From assembly GCA_963848825.1 (NCBI GenBank), contig CAWKFA010000009.1, positions 124,001-188,000 of the forward strand: a stretch of 64,000 nt of DNA, written 5' to 3'. The notes under the pieces are model-generated. The model saw nothing but the letters and a program-made list of their open reading frames with translations, was not told the DNA's origin and made no database searches. Positions 37,933 through 50,400 of the stretch are shown here, piece after piece. A program made the translations under genes and the position numbers. The stretch is from CAVVSQ01 sp963848825. Its GTDB lineage: Bacteria > Planctomycetota > Planctomycetia > Gemmatales > Gemmataceae. The first letter of the stretch is position 1. Each line of letters starts with the position of its first letter.

Positions 37933-40211
37933 ATGCTCGGATGCGCTCGCCAAACCCTGGTCCGATCCCGCATGTTCCTGTGGATCTTTTTGGTCATTGT
38001 TGTTTCGCTGGCCAACGTCTCGGTACTTCGCGGCCAGGCCCCCTTCGTTGAAGATCGGCCCGCTCCTTTTGCCGGCAAAGCCCCAACGCGCATAGAAATT
38101 GAAAAACGGGACGCGCTCAAGCAATATGGGCTCGGCTTGTTATTGGAGCGCCGAGGATAAATTGCTCGAAGCGCTCAAGGCCTACGAGGAGGCGGCCCGC
38201 CTCGATTTAGAAGCGGCAGCTGTATTCAAAGCCCAAATCCCCATCCTGCTCACTCTTAGCCGCGACAAAGACGCCATCAAGGCGATTGATAGAGCTCTTG
38301 AACTGGATCCGGGCGATCATGAAACGTGGTTTATCGCGGCACGGCTGCACAAATCACTCGGCCACGATAAAGAAACGCGCCACGCGTTGAAACGCGGACT
38401 CGAAGCGCCCGGCCTGTTGGATCGGCCGGATATCGCTCAGCAAATGTATTTGGATCTCGCGGGTTTGTGTGAGGCGGCCGAGGAAATACCTCAAGCCATC
38501 GCGGCCCTGGGCGGGGCTGCCAAAATCTTGGATCATCCCGATGCGCTCATGGAATTTGGGGCTTTCAATCGTGATTTGATCCTGGCCCGGGCGGCCGACA
38601 CCCACGAGCGCATGGGCAACTTGTACCGCAAACAAAAGAATTATAAGGAGGCGCTGACCGCCTTCAAAAAGGCCCAGGAAGCAAACCCGGAACATGCCGG
38701 CCGACTAAACTACAATCTTTCTCAACTGCTTCAGGAACAGGGTAGGTTGGAGGATTCGCTCGTTTATCTTGATGCCTATCTGCGTTTTCAACCACTCGGT
38801 CTAGAAGCTTATGAAATGAAGGTCGATTTGCTGGGCAAGTTGGGCAAGGACCCGACGGTGGTTCCCTGGCTGGAGCAGGCATCGCGCGCGGACTCGAATA
38901 ATTTGGGGCTGAAAGTTTTTCTCGCCAAACAATATGCGCGTGCCAATCAGTACACGCAGGCTGAAAGGCTCTTTAAAAGCTTGGCGGACGAATCGCCCAA
39001 CCCGGAAATCTATCGTGGGCTGTTCCACCTCTATGAAGGAGAACAGCAAGTGGGCATGGCCATGGCGCTCACCCTTCTGAACAAGACTCTCGACCAGGCT
39101 GCCAAGACGCAGGGACCGCCCGGAATGGTGGCGCAGCAAGCAAAGGCCATGATCACCGCGCTTCGCGACGATGGCGCGCTGGCCAAGGCGCTCGTCAAGT
39201 ATGCGGTCGGACAGAACGATCGCGAGCTGAATTTGCAATTTGAGACATTGCATATCCTTGCCCTGATGGCCGATAAGCACCAAAAACTGGCGGAGGCAGA
39301 GAAATTTTATCGGCAAAGCCTGCCCGCGTCAGGGCCGACCACCGAATTTCTGGTCTATAGCGGGCTACTACGCGTTCTGTGGAAAGAGCATAAATTCGCA
39401 GACGTTGTTCAGGTTTGTAAAGAGGGCCTGAAAAGATCAAAGACGCCAAACCAAGTACTCTTTCTCCATGAAATGGCCAAGGCCCTGGCCCGGCTGGAGA
39501 GAATGGATGAGGCGCTCTGCGCCGCGGACCGGGCGGTCAACTTCGCCGGGGACAACCCAAAAAGTCACGGTACGGCATTTGCGCGTTCGCATCTTGATTC
39601 AGGCCGAAAAATACCAGGAGGCCGAAAAAGAATGTCAGGAGATGCTCACCGAGTATACCGCCCCGGGCGACATCGTCGAAATTCGCTACCTCCTGTCGAG
39701 CCTTTTCAATAATCAACGGCTGTTGGCCAAGGCCGAAGAACAACTCGAAATCATCTTGAAAATCGATCCGACGAACGCCGTCGTCAATAACGATCTTGGT
39801 TACACGTGGGCTGACCAAAACAAGAACCTGGAAAAGGCCGAGGAGATGATACGCCTGGCCATTGAGGTGGATCGCCGCGAGCGGCAAATGAGTCGTAGCC
39901 CGCGCGTGGACGCGGATCAGGAACATGCGGCCTATATCGACAGTCTGGGCTGGGTACTATTTCGCCGTGGCCAGGTTGATGAGGCGCGCCGCCAGCTAGA
40001 ATTGGCGGCCGACCTTCCGGAAGGCGCGGACGACCCAACGGTATGGGATCACCTGGGCGATGTTTACTATCGCTTACAACGCTTCGAGCAGGCGCGTTCG
40101 GCCTGGGAAAAGTCGGCGCACCTTTTTGAAAAAGAAAACCATCGTAAAATGGACGAACGTCACCGCGAGGTGAGGCGCAAGTTGAAGGCACTGGACACGG
40201 TGCAAAAATAG
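37933..40211 (+). CDS. Exported TPR-repeat protein, frameshifted
   Basis: A hydrophobic N-terminus (RMFLWIFLVIVVSLANVSVL) exports or anchors it. Some 15 TPR-like helix pairs follow, for example LLEALKAYEEAARLDLEA, AIKAIDRALELDPGDHETWF, YKEALTAFKKAQEANPEHA and QLEIILKIDPTNAVVNNDLG, so it is probably a scaffold for envelope complexes. GAGGAAGG about 9 nt before 37933 supports this ATG over an earlier one at 37885. Frame changes lie near 38148 (LERRG-stop versus AEDKLLEAL) and near 39560 in an A-run (versus VTVRHLRVRILIQAE). Joined length about 760 residues. Confidence 0.7.
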
Positions 40212-40335
40212 TGGCGTCGCGAGAGCGGGCCCCTGGAGCCTGTGGTAGAATGACCAGCGGAAATTACTGCAAGCAGTTCATTGTTGATTCAAGCATGGCG
40301 GATGTTGATCCGCGATTTTAACCGAGGAGCTTGCC

Positions 40336-41088
40336 ATGTCTGGGCATTCACACTGGGCTACAATCAAGCACAAAAAAGGGGCCGTTGACGCCAAGCGGGG
40401 CAAGCTTTGGAGCAAATTGAGCCGGGCCATCATCATCGCGGCAAAAAACGGCGGCGGTGATCCCGGCATGAACTTGAAGCTACGTTATGCGATCGACAAG
40501 GCCCGCTCGGTCAGCATGCCCAAGGAGAACATCGAACGTGCCATCAAAAGGGGCACGGGAGACATGGAAGGGATCATTTTCGAGGAAATCACCTATGAAG
40601 GGTACGGCCCAGGCGGCTCGGCCATCCTCGTGGAAGTTCTTACGGACAATCGCAATCGCACTGCCAGCGAGGTGCGCAAGATCTTCGAGCGGGGCGGCGG
40701 CAAGATGGGTAGCGCGGGCAACGTGGCCTTTCTCTTCGAGCGTAAGGGCGTCTTCTCGATCGATGCGGCCGGCATGGATGAGGACACCTTGATGGGCATG
40801 GTGCTCGACGCCGGCGCCGACGATCTCAAAAAAATCCATAGCACCTTCGAGATTACCTGCGATCCCGGCTGTTTCTCGCAAGTCGAGGCGGCCATGGAAA
40901 AGAACAACATCAAGCCGCTAGTTTCCGAAATGCCCCAAGTACCGAAGGCGCCGCGTGAATTAGAAGTCGAGGTCGGCCATAGGGTAATGCGCCTCATGGA
41001 ATCACTCGACGATCACGATGACGTGCAAAACGTGTATTCCGACGTGCACATTACTGACGCCATGATCGCAGAGATGAGTAAGGAATGA
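40336..41088 (+). CDS. yebC: YebC/PmpR-family protein
   Basis: MSGHSHWATIKHKKGAVDAK is the invariant family start, followed by NIERAIKRGTGDMEGI, YEGYGPGGSAILVEVLTDNR and GNVAFLFERKGVF. The family acts as transcription regulators in some bacteria and as translation factors for proline-rich stretches (TACO1-like) in others. 250 residues, the expected length; GAGGAG lies about 8 nt upstream. Frame intact. Confidence 0.95.
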   Translation: MSGHSHWATIKHKKGAVDAKRGKLWSKLSRAIIIAAKNGGGDPGMNLKLRYAIDKARSVSMPKENIERAIKRGTGDMEGIIFEEITYEGYGPGGSAILVEVLTDNRNRTASEVRKIFERGGGKMGSAGNVAFLFERKGVFSIDAAGMDEDTLMGMVLDAGADDLKKIHSTFEITCDPGCFSQVEAAMEKNNIKPLVSEMPQVPKAPRELEVEVGHRVMRLMESLDDHDDVQNVYSDVHITDAMIAEMSKE

Positions 41089-41143
41089 TTGGGTTGGCCC
41101 TTAGCCAATTAATTCCTGACGGTTGGCCCCGCCAGTCCCAAAT

Positions 41144-42416
41144 ATGCCTGTCGCGCTGACGTTGACGCTGGTCTGTCTGGGGCACTTACCTGGTGGGAGC
41201 CATTCCCTTTGGCTACCTGGTGGCGCGCAGCCGGGGCGTCAATATTTTTCACGCCGGCAGCGGCAACATCGGCGCCACCAATGTCGGCCGCGTGCTTGGC
41301 AAAGGTTTCGGCATCCTGGTCTTCTTGCTGGATTTTGCCAAAGGTGCCTTGCCGGTTGCCGCAGCCCTCACTCTCAAAGATCAGCTCCCTTGCAATAATC
41401 TGCTGGAAAAGGGCTGGCTGGAAGTCGGCGCCGGGCTCGCGGCGTTCATCGGTCACCTCTACCCGATTTATCTCGGCTTCCGCGGCGGCAAAGGCGTAGC
41501 AACGGGTGCGGGCGTCGTGGCTCTGCTCGTGCCGGGACCTGCTTTACTGGCCGCCCTCGCCTGGCTGATCGTGGTGGCGGCAACGAATTATGTTTCTCTC
41601 GGCTCGTTGGCCGCGGCAGTCGTTTTATGTGCCGCCAGCTTCACTCCGACCAACGCTCTCGCTGACCCGCGCCTTCTTTTTTGTGTCGTGGCGGGGGCGC
41701 TGGTATTCATAAAGCATCGCGGCAATATTTCGCGACTGCGGCTGGGAACCGAAACACAAGTTCGATGGGGCCAATCTATGCGGAAGGTTATTCATGTCCT
41801 GGCGCTGGGGCTCTGCTTCGGCAGCGCTGTGTTTTTTAATTTCGTGGTGACCCCGTCCCTCTTTGACACCTTTGAAAGGTTGGGGGAAAATGAGGCACGC
41901 CCCGCATGGTTTCCCCTACCGTCTAGCTTTGCGCGCTCCGACGCGGTGATACTGGGCCCCAAAGAACAAGGGTCGCGTGCCTTCGGCTACGCCGTGGGAC
42001 CACTATTTCCATGGTACTTTGTAATCCAGGGGTTATGCGCTTTTGTCTCGGCCTGGACAGCCCTCGCCTGGGCACGAGACTTTCCGGGCGTGGCAATTCA
42101 CAGGTGGCGGGCCCGCCTTCTGCTGGTGGCCTTCATTTTAATTATGCTGGGCTGGCCGCTCGAACGAAAAGTGACGGCCTTGCGTCTACCCCGCAATGAA
42201 GCTACCGATGCCTACCTTCAGAGCCAGCCGCCCCCCGAAGCGGTGCGCCAGACCATGCTAAACGCCCGGGCCGAGTTCGGTGCCTGGCACCTTGCTAGCA
42301 TGGCCCTGAATTTTGCCGCAGTTCTCCTTGTCAGCGGCGGCATGGCCCTGGCGGGATCCTTACCGGCGGGCGCTGCGAAAAAAGCTGAGCCACCCTCGCC
42401 AATCACTGCCCCGTAG
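41144..42416 (+). CDS. plsY: PlsY acyltransferase fused to a DUF4149 membrane domain, frameshifted
   Basis: PlsY transfers acyl groups from acyl phosphate to glycerol 3-phosphate in phospholipid synthesis. Its motifs are GSGNIGATNVGRVLGK, FRGGKGVATGAGVV and FIKHRGNISRL. With no stop, the frame runs on through VRWGQSMRKVIHVLALGLCF into a DUF4149-like four-helix domain (AVFFNFVVTPSLFDTF, YAVGPLFPWYFVIQGLCAF). One frame change near 41185 is needed to join the first helix (MPVALTLTLVCLG) to YLVGAIPFGYL. The 3' end overlaps the convergent HtrA gene by 14 bp. An indel that erased a stop between two genes cannot be excluded. Confidence 0.8.
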
Positions 42417-43854
42417 CCATTCTCAGCAACACATAGTTCGTGCCGCCCTGCGGCGACTGGACCTGAAGCAGCAATCCATCTTGCAAGGGGGACAGCCTCG
42501 ACAGCATCGCGAACTTGCGCCGCTGTGGTCATGGCGCGGTCTTCTATTTTGGTGATTAGCATGCCGTTCTTGAGGCCGGCGTCGGCAGCGATGCTATCCG
42601 GCGTCACCCGCGTTATCAGCACTCCGCGTACCCCGCGAAAGCCTAAATCCTCAGCACTCGTGTCGGACAACTCGGCTATATCCATCCCCAGCTTCGTGAG
42701 CGGCAAGCCGGCAGCGATATTAACCGGCCTACGCGGTGCCGGCGCCATGATCGTGCTGAATTCCTTGGGTTGCTCTTCAACAGTCACATTCAAGGCGAGA
42801 GGCTGGCGGTCGCGGAGGACCTGAATCTCGACGGCCTGCTTGAGAGGCAGGTAAGCAACGAGACGTTGAAAACTGTTGGCATCCTTGATCCTTTTGCCAG
42901 CCAGTTCGATGATGATGTCGCCGTCGCGCAGGCCGCCCCTGGCGGCCGGGGTATTCTCAAAGACCTGGGCCACGGCAATGCCCGCTTCATCGGGCACCTT
43001 GAGGCGCGTCGCGACGTCCGCGCTCAATTCGCGAATTTGCACGCCAAGATAGCCGCGACGTACGATGCCCTCCGTCCGCAAGGCCATGACCACCCGTTTG
43101 GCGAGGTTGCTGGCCGCGGCCAGACCTACGCCCTGAAAGCCCCCGGAGCGCGACTTGATCGCCGCATTGATGCCTACAACTTGGCCGTCGAGATTCACGA
43201 GCGGGCCACCACTATTGCCGGGATTGATGGCCGCGTCCGTCTGGAGAAAATCCTCGTATTGGTTCATTTTGAGACCATTTCGTCCCTTGGCGCTAATGAT
43301 TCCAGAGGTCACCGAGCCCGTCAGCCCGAAAGGCGCGCCGACGGCCAGCACGCGGTCCCCGATTTCCATGGCATCGGAGTCCCCCAAAGTCAGCGTTGGA
43401 AAGGGGCCTTTGTGATCGAGGATGATAATGGCCAGATCGGTGGAGCGATCGCCGCGAATGTTCTTCGGAATGAAATTTGCGCCCATCCGCGAGGGTCACC
43501 GTCACCCGTTCGGCCCCATCCACAACGTGAAAATTGGTAAGGACGACTCCGGCGGGATCGACGAAGAAGCCGGAACCAATACCCTCGCGTGGCGGTTGAT
43601 TGAGTTCCGGGAAGCGGCGAAATTCTTCGGGTATCTGCCCCTGCTCAAAAGGAATCGGCGTTTGATCCTTGCCTTTAATCACCTTGGCACTGGCTTCAAT
43701 GCTCACCACCGCCGGGAGGACCATTTTGACAATTTCTCGAAAAGAAGACATCTCTCTGAGCGGCGCTTGACCATAAGCGGGAGAAACGGTGCTCATCAAG
43801 CCGACGGCCAGATAGCTCGCGAAGGCGAACTAGATAAAGTGCTTGGCGCTTCAT
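42403..43854 (-). CDS. HtrA/DegQ-type serine protease with PDZ domains, frameshifted
   Basis: The triad is His in VLTNFHVVDGAE, Asp in RSTDLAIIIL and Ser in NPGNSGGPLVNLDG, then PDZ domains (RGYLGVQIRELSADVATRL, and AEDLGFRGVRGVLITRV onward). It should be periplasmic. Start at 43854 has GGAG about 8 nt upstream. Three frame changes: near 43826 inside the signal peptide (AFASYLAVGLMSTVSPAYGQ resumes), near 43485 (TLADG then ANFIPKNIRGDRS), and near 42490 at a G5 run, after which QDGLLLQVQSPQGGTNYVLL reaches a stop at 42403. Joined length about 484 residues. It follows def on the same strand. Confidence 0.88.
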
Positions 43855-43911
43855 GGTTTGGTCTCCGTTAGTTGCGGTTTTATTGGTGGCGAAGCGCGGC
43901 GAAGAAAACGA

Positions 43912-44430
43912 TCAATCGAGGACTTCCGCGGCTTCGGAAGTCTTGATGATGTCGAGCGAGGATGGCGCCCGATCGATGGTGAGGATGCCTTCGAGGTGAT
44001 CGAATTCGTGCTGAACAACCCTGGCGGCAAAGCCATCGAGTTCCAGCGCCCGGGGTTCGGCACGCGCGTTGAGATAATCGACGCGCACTTGTCTGAAGCG
44101 CGGCACCAGCACCAGGAGTTCGGGAAAGCTAAGGCAGCCTTCCCAGGCTTCGGCTATCTCTTCCGTGAGCGGTGTAACACGAGGATTGATGAAGAACTCC
44201 ACCCCGGGTGATGCGTCCTCGCCTGATGGGGGCAAAATCGCGGCAAGAAAGAAACGCTGATCCGAATAAACCTGCGGTGCCGCCAAACCGGCGCCCTGGG
44301 CATGCCGCAACGTGGCCAGCACTTCTTGCAGAAACTGCTGAAACTGCGGGCTGGCGATGTCCGCGGCGGCCACCTCGTTGGTAACCTGCCGCAAGATGGG
44401 TTGACCAAGTTGGGCGATTTTGAGCGGCAT
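43912..44430 (-). CDS. def: Peptide deformylase
   Basis: Def removes the formyl group from nascent N-termini using a metal bound by one Cys and two His. The three motifs are GAGLAAPQV, EGCLSFPE (Cys ligand) and QHEFDHLEG (both His). LQKT-type variation at EGCLSF is mild. 172 residues, a normal size; the frame is intact. It starts 51 bp after the stop of the giant gene, on the same strand. Confidence 0.94.
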   Translation of the reverse strand: MPLKIAQLGQPILRQVTNEVAAADIASPQFQQFLQEVLATLRHAQGAGLAAPQVYSDQRFFLAAILPPSGEDASPGVEFFINPRVTPLTEEIAEAWEGCLSFPELLVLVPRFRQVRVDYLNARAEPRALELDGFAARVVQHEFDHLEGILTIDRAPSSLDIIKTSEAAEVLD

Positions 44431-44481
44431 CGTCCATTACTATATCTGTCCTGAGCGGTCCTGTCCCGGCAGTTTGGACCG

Positions 44482-47400
44482 TTAACTTACATTCACGCTG
44501 AAAGTCTGCTTCGTGGATGCCCCCACGGAATTCGTGGCGGTAACCGTTACCTGGAACGGATAGCTGCCGGAGGCGGGCACACCTGAGTTCGTCCAGGTTA
44601 GCACCAGGTTTTTCGCATCCGGGTTAGCGCCATCGTTGGCCGCGACGACCTGGTAGCTGATCGGCAGCGGGGCCGGCACCGTGGCATTGAGCAACAGGGT
44701 GGAATAATTGTCATAATAAGCCGGTCCGAGGTTGGCTACCACTGGCCCGATCGGGTTCTTCGTATCCAGCAGATGAACAGCGCCATCCGGCGTGATCGCG
44801 TACCAAAGGTTGTTCACATGGCTTCGCAGCCAGATTTCCTTTTGATGGTAGGTGTCGAAGTAGGTCTTGCCGGACACGAAAAGATTGAGCGATTGCTGCA
44901 GGTTGTAGGCCAGCGCCGGGCGCTCGCATCGGTGAACGCCACGGCATACGTTAGCGGTTGCGCGTTGCTCGAGTCGGGGTCGTTGCCCACAAGCTCGACG
45001 GTGCCCGAGGTGCCGGACTTGCTCAGGGGGACCGCGCCGGTCGGAATAAACGAGAGCGTGGGCGTCAGGCTCGTAAACGTCAGTTTGAAGAACTGCGAGG
45101 AAGACAGGCCGGCCGGGTCGCTCGCCGTAACCTTGACAAGCAAAGTGCCGAGGAAACTCGAGGTCGTATTCACCGTGACCGTGTGATTGACATTATCGAC
45201 GCTATAGGAAGTAACGGCGGGGGTCGGGAATCCCGCTTGCGCCAGGTCCGCCCCTATTGGCTCGGTGGCCGTGAAGAGCGTGTTCGGGTCGGCAAAATAA
45301 CTCCCATCCAGCTGAGCGATGGAGGTGAAGCTGCTGCCTCCGTTCCAAACGCTGAAGTTGCCATTGGGTTGAATGATGTACCACAGGTTGGTCACGTGGC
45401 TGCGGACCCACTTCTCGCCCAGCTTGGCGGAGTTGAGATAGTAGTTGCCGGTGGTAAACAGGTTCAGGCCGGAATTTAACTGGTAGGCAACCGCGGCCGT
45501 CGTATCGTAGTATGCCTTGGCGCCGAGCGTGACCGTGGCCAGGTTGCCGGGCGGAACGGCTTCTACGTAGAACAGCGTCGGAGCGGGTACAGCCGAGGGG
45601 TTGGCGAAGGCGGCCGGGTTGGTCAAATCCAGCGTGTAAGAATGGACAAAGTGCGAGATCGACTGGTCAGCAGGTTGGCCAAACGTCGGAGCGAAGTCGG
45701 TGAACTGTTGCACGAAATATTGGCTGGCGGTGGCCCCGCTATCGTTGCCAATCACCTGAACCAGGAAGGTCCCCTGATTGACGCCGTTGGTATTGACCGT
45801 GAGCGTCAAGCCTGTGGCATTTGAACCGGCAAAGGAGGTCGTGAAGGTGCCGCCACCGTGAGCAAGGTCGGATGGCGCCGTGTTGGCGCCGGAGAGGAGA
45901 GTGGGATCATTCCAGTAAGCGGCGCCGAGCACGACACTGAAGCCGTCGATGACGACCTGGGTAAAGCTGCTGCCGCCATTCCATTTGCTAAGCTTGCCGT
46001 CTGGCTCGATGATATACCAGGCATTTTCGACGGAGCTAAGGAGCCATTTTTCGCCCTTACCAGCGGAGTTGAGGTAGTAGCTGCCGCTGAAGACGAAGCT
46101 CTTTTGCTGATTGAGCTGGTAGGCAATCCCCGGGACCAGCGAATACACGTTGGCGGCAAAGGTAACCGCGTTGACGGGATCGGGCGCGGCGCTGATGTTG
46201 CTGATCGTGGCCGTCGCGGGATTGGTAAAGGCGACTGCGGCGGCGGACGGGCTTACGGTGAACGTTGGCACCGGGCTGACCACCGTGAGCGGGAAGTACT
46301 GGCTGCTTGTCGCGCCGCCGTCGGACGCGTTGACCTGAACCAGCAATTTGCCGGCGGCGTTGGTCGGCGCAACGTTTAGGTTATATCCAGCCGCATTGCT
46401 GCCCGTGAGCGTCACCGTAACCGAGGCTGGGTTGAGGGGCGTCGGTTGCGTGGCTCCAAATAGCTTGGTGGGATCGGCGTAGTAGCTGGTATCCAGAGTG
46501 CCGATGGCGGTGAAGCTCTGGCCGCCATTCCACTTGCTGAGCACGCCGGTCTTATCGATGGTGTACCAGCCATTGTTAACCGCGCTCCGGACCCACTTGG
46601 GGTTCGTACCCGAAGACAGGAAGCTGCCGGTGGTATAGAAGTGGTAGCTCTGTTGCAACTCATAGGCGAGGCCCGGCACATACGGATAGACATTGGCGGC
46701 AACGGTGACGGCCGACTGGCTGTCGTCGAGGTCGCCAATGTCATTGACCGTGGCGTTGTAGCTACTGGTGTGCGAAATCGTGGTGCTGCCAGGCGTCAGC
46801 AAGTTGAAGCTTGGCGCCGAGTCCGTAATGGCCAGCTTAAAGGTGTGCGTGGTCGAGGACAGCGTGTCCGAGGCGGTCACGGAAACCAGGAAGTTGCCTA
46901 CCACCGATCCATTGGTATTGAAGCTAAGAACGTTGGCGTTATCGGCAAAGGTAAACGCGCCATTCGGTGTCAGCGCCGTCGGCGCGACCACATGCTGGCC
47001 GTCCGTGATGTTGATGAGCAGGTTGGGGTTGTTCCAGTAACTGAAATCGAGCGTGGCAACCTTGGTGTAGCTGCTGCCGCCGTTCCATTTGCTGAAATTG
47101 CCGTTGGGCTCGATGATGTACCAGGTTCCGGCGACCGAACTATAGAGCCAGCGTTCGCCCCGGCCCGCGCTGTCCTGATAGTAGCTCGTCTTGAACTGCA
47201 GATTGAGGGACGTGCTGAGGGTATAGGCTTCGCCGGGCACATAGTTGTAAACGGTGATCGTCGAAGTCGGCGTCAAACCATTGAGGTCGCCGAGATTGAC
47301 GGCGCCCGCGGGACTGAGTGGCTGATTGCTCAAATCGAAGCTGAGTTGCGGGTTCGACGCCGAACTATGCGCGAACTGTTGATCGGGCACTGCGAACACG

Positions 47401-50400
47401 AGCGGCAAACTCGTCACGGCCGTGTTGACGAACTGGGTCGTGGTCGCCTGACCGTCGAATGCGGCAACTTTCACAACGTACTGGGCCGCTGGATTTATCG
47501 TCAGTGTGTGGGTGCCGTCGTCAACGGTAAGGCTGGCCAACGCCGCCGGTTGCGGCGCCTGGATTAGATTGGCCGGGTTCTGCCAGTACGAGTTATCGAG
47601 CATGGCGATCTGAGTGAATGATTTTCCGCCATTCCAGGTACTAAACGAGCCGGAGGGCTGAATGACGTACCATTGCCCGGTCGTCAGGCTGCGCCACCCA
47701 CTTCTCATTCAGGCCCGCGCTATTGGGGAAGTAACTGCCCGTAAAGTAGAGCGAATAGGCCTGGGACAATTCATAGGCGATGCTGGCGGTGTTATAGGCA
47801 TAGACAGCGGAGGGATTGAGCGTGACGCCGGCGGCGCCGTCATCCTGGTCGACGAGGTTATAACCACCCACGCCCGTCATATGAATGACGATGGCGGCCT
47901 GCGACGGCGGCACGTTCAGCACGGGAATGCCGCCGGTAACCGTGGCGCTGCCGATCGTATTGAACTGCGGAGCGACATTCGTGACGGTCAAGGGGAAGGT
48001 GATCTTGGACGAAGCTATGCTATCGCTGGCGGTGAGCGTAACGGTCGCGAGGCCCACATAATTCAGGTTCGGCGTCACCAGCAGGGTGAAATTCGGGCCG
48101 TTCCCGATGATGCCGGTCGAGAAACTGAAGGGTACCGCCGGCGCGGTAATCTTGGTCGGGTCTTGCCAGTAGGAGTTGTCGAGCACGAGCGTGTGGCCCG
48201 CGCCATCGCTGGTAATGGGCGTAAAGCTCTTACCGCCATTCCACACACTCAAGGTCCCGTCAGGCTGAATGATGAACCACTTGCCCGTGGTCTGGCTCAT
48301 CACCCATTTTTCATTGAAGCCGGCACCGTTCTGATAGTAAGAGCCGCCGCTCTGGAAGAACTTGTCCAGAGTCCAGAGATTGTAAATCGGCGAGATCGTT
48401 ACCGCAGTGGCAGTCGGCGGGCTGACCAGACTGTTGCCGACCGTGAAGGGGAACAGCAGCGTATGGCCATGCGCGATCGTCTGGGCCGGCGGATTGGCGG
48501 GTGTGATGGTCGGTACGTTATCGAAGATGACCTCGAAGGTTACCGGCGCTGCCATGAGGCCGTTCGGGTCAGTGAGATTGACGGTGATAAAGGTAAAGCC
48601 GGGCTGATTGCCGACCGGGGTAATGGTCAGGGTGCGCTGGCCGCCGTTGGCGGGGCCCACGACGATATTGGCATTCGGCACCAGGGTCGTGTTGCTGGAC
48701 GTGGGCGCCGGCGTCAATGTAAGGCTGGATGGCGCGAACTGGGCATCGGAGACAGTGAAGGTCACGGTGAACGAAGCGCCCGGCGCCTTGATCTGCGTTG
48801 GGATCGAGCCGATTACGGGCGGCGTGGCGGGCACAAAGGCAACCGTGCCCTGGAAGCGATCGTCCGAGCCAATCGTGCCGATCTGACCATTGATCGTATT
48901 GCCATTTTGGTTCATCAGGTTGCCGCTGTCGTCGGTGATATTGGGACCGAGCAACAGGGTGTAAGAACCGGCAACTGTTTGTGGCGTGGCAAATACGATT
49001 TGGTAAACGTTGTGCAGATTGCCGGAACCGGTGTCGGGAGTGACATCGAAGACATACTGAACCGGCACGATTTTGTTGTTCGGGTCCTTGACGTAGCTGA
49101 TCGAATTCGGCGTGAACGAAGTCGGATCGACTCCCCCCTTGAAGGTGACGGTGATGCCGGACAGGGTTTCGCCGAACGTCGCGGTGAGCGGCGTGATGCC
49201 GGCTACTTGCGGTCCGGGATTGGGGATGACGACGTTACTACTGTAGGCACTGGTATTCAGCCGGATGGCGAAATCGCCACGGCCCAACGTGGAGGCGACC
49301 AGCATGTTGAGGCCGGTGGAGGTATCCGGAACGCCGGTGACCTGATTGACATTGCCGAGCACGAGTTGGAGGTTGGTCACCCGCACCGCGGGCAAGAAGC
49401 CGCCGCTCTGGGTAGCGGAGTTCGTCGTGCTGAACGCCGGGAAGATGGTCCAGGTTTTGCCGAAGTCCGTGGAATTGACCACGCCGCCGTCGCCGCCCAG
49501 GTAGAGCACGGGAGTGGTTCCCGTGGGGCTCTGGGTATTGGGGACCGCGAAGCGCCAGTCGACTGCCATGGTGGTGAGGCCGGTGGTCGCGTTGAAAGCC
49601 GCGACCAGATCGCTCGAGTTGTTCCAAACGGGGCGCTGGATACCGTTGGCGCCGAAGATAAAGCCTTTGCCCGCGACGTCGTTGAGTCGGATCCAGGTCG
49701 GGGTAGCGACGGACGAATCGGCGCAGTAGTAGACTGCCCTTTGCGTCATGGCAAAGACATCGTGGGTGCCCACACGGGGGTCGGGACTGATGGCCAGGAC
49801 GGCGCTGCCATCCAGGCCCGTGGATATTCTCGTCCAGCTCGTGCCGCCGCCGGAAAAGGTGACAAATATGTTACCACCGAGCGTGCCGGCATAAATAAAG
49901 TTGTCCACATTGACGATGCCCCCCTGCGCGGGGCCGAAAGCCAGGGCCGGGGCGTAAGTCCCATCCAGTACCGTCGGATCACCAATGGCATGCCAGGTGA
50001 TGCCGGCCACGCCGGCCGCCAGCGAACTGTTGGAAGACCGGAAAATACGGCCAGTACGCGAGCTTATCACCATGCCCTGATAGTCGCCGGGAATGCCGAT
50101 CGGGTTGATGGCAAAATCGGAGCCGCGGTTGGCGTTGTTGAAGGGTTGCGGCGTCACCCAGGTCTGGCCAATCGGCGAAATCCCAGGACCAGGCCATTCG
50201 CCGGCTCCGGTCGTCGCCGGGAAATCGCCGGCAAGGATCAGGCCGGACGTGGCGCTGGAGGTAGTCTGGCCGGGGGGAGTGACCTGGAAGAAATCGCTGC
50301 CGATGAAGTTGGGGCCTACGCCGCCGGGAGCCACGGCATAATTGGCGGTGTAGGGGTATTGATAGCGGAACAGGGTGCCGGAACCGGTGGGATCGGCAAT

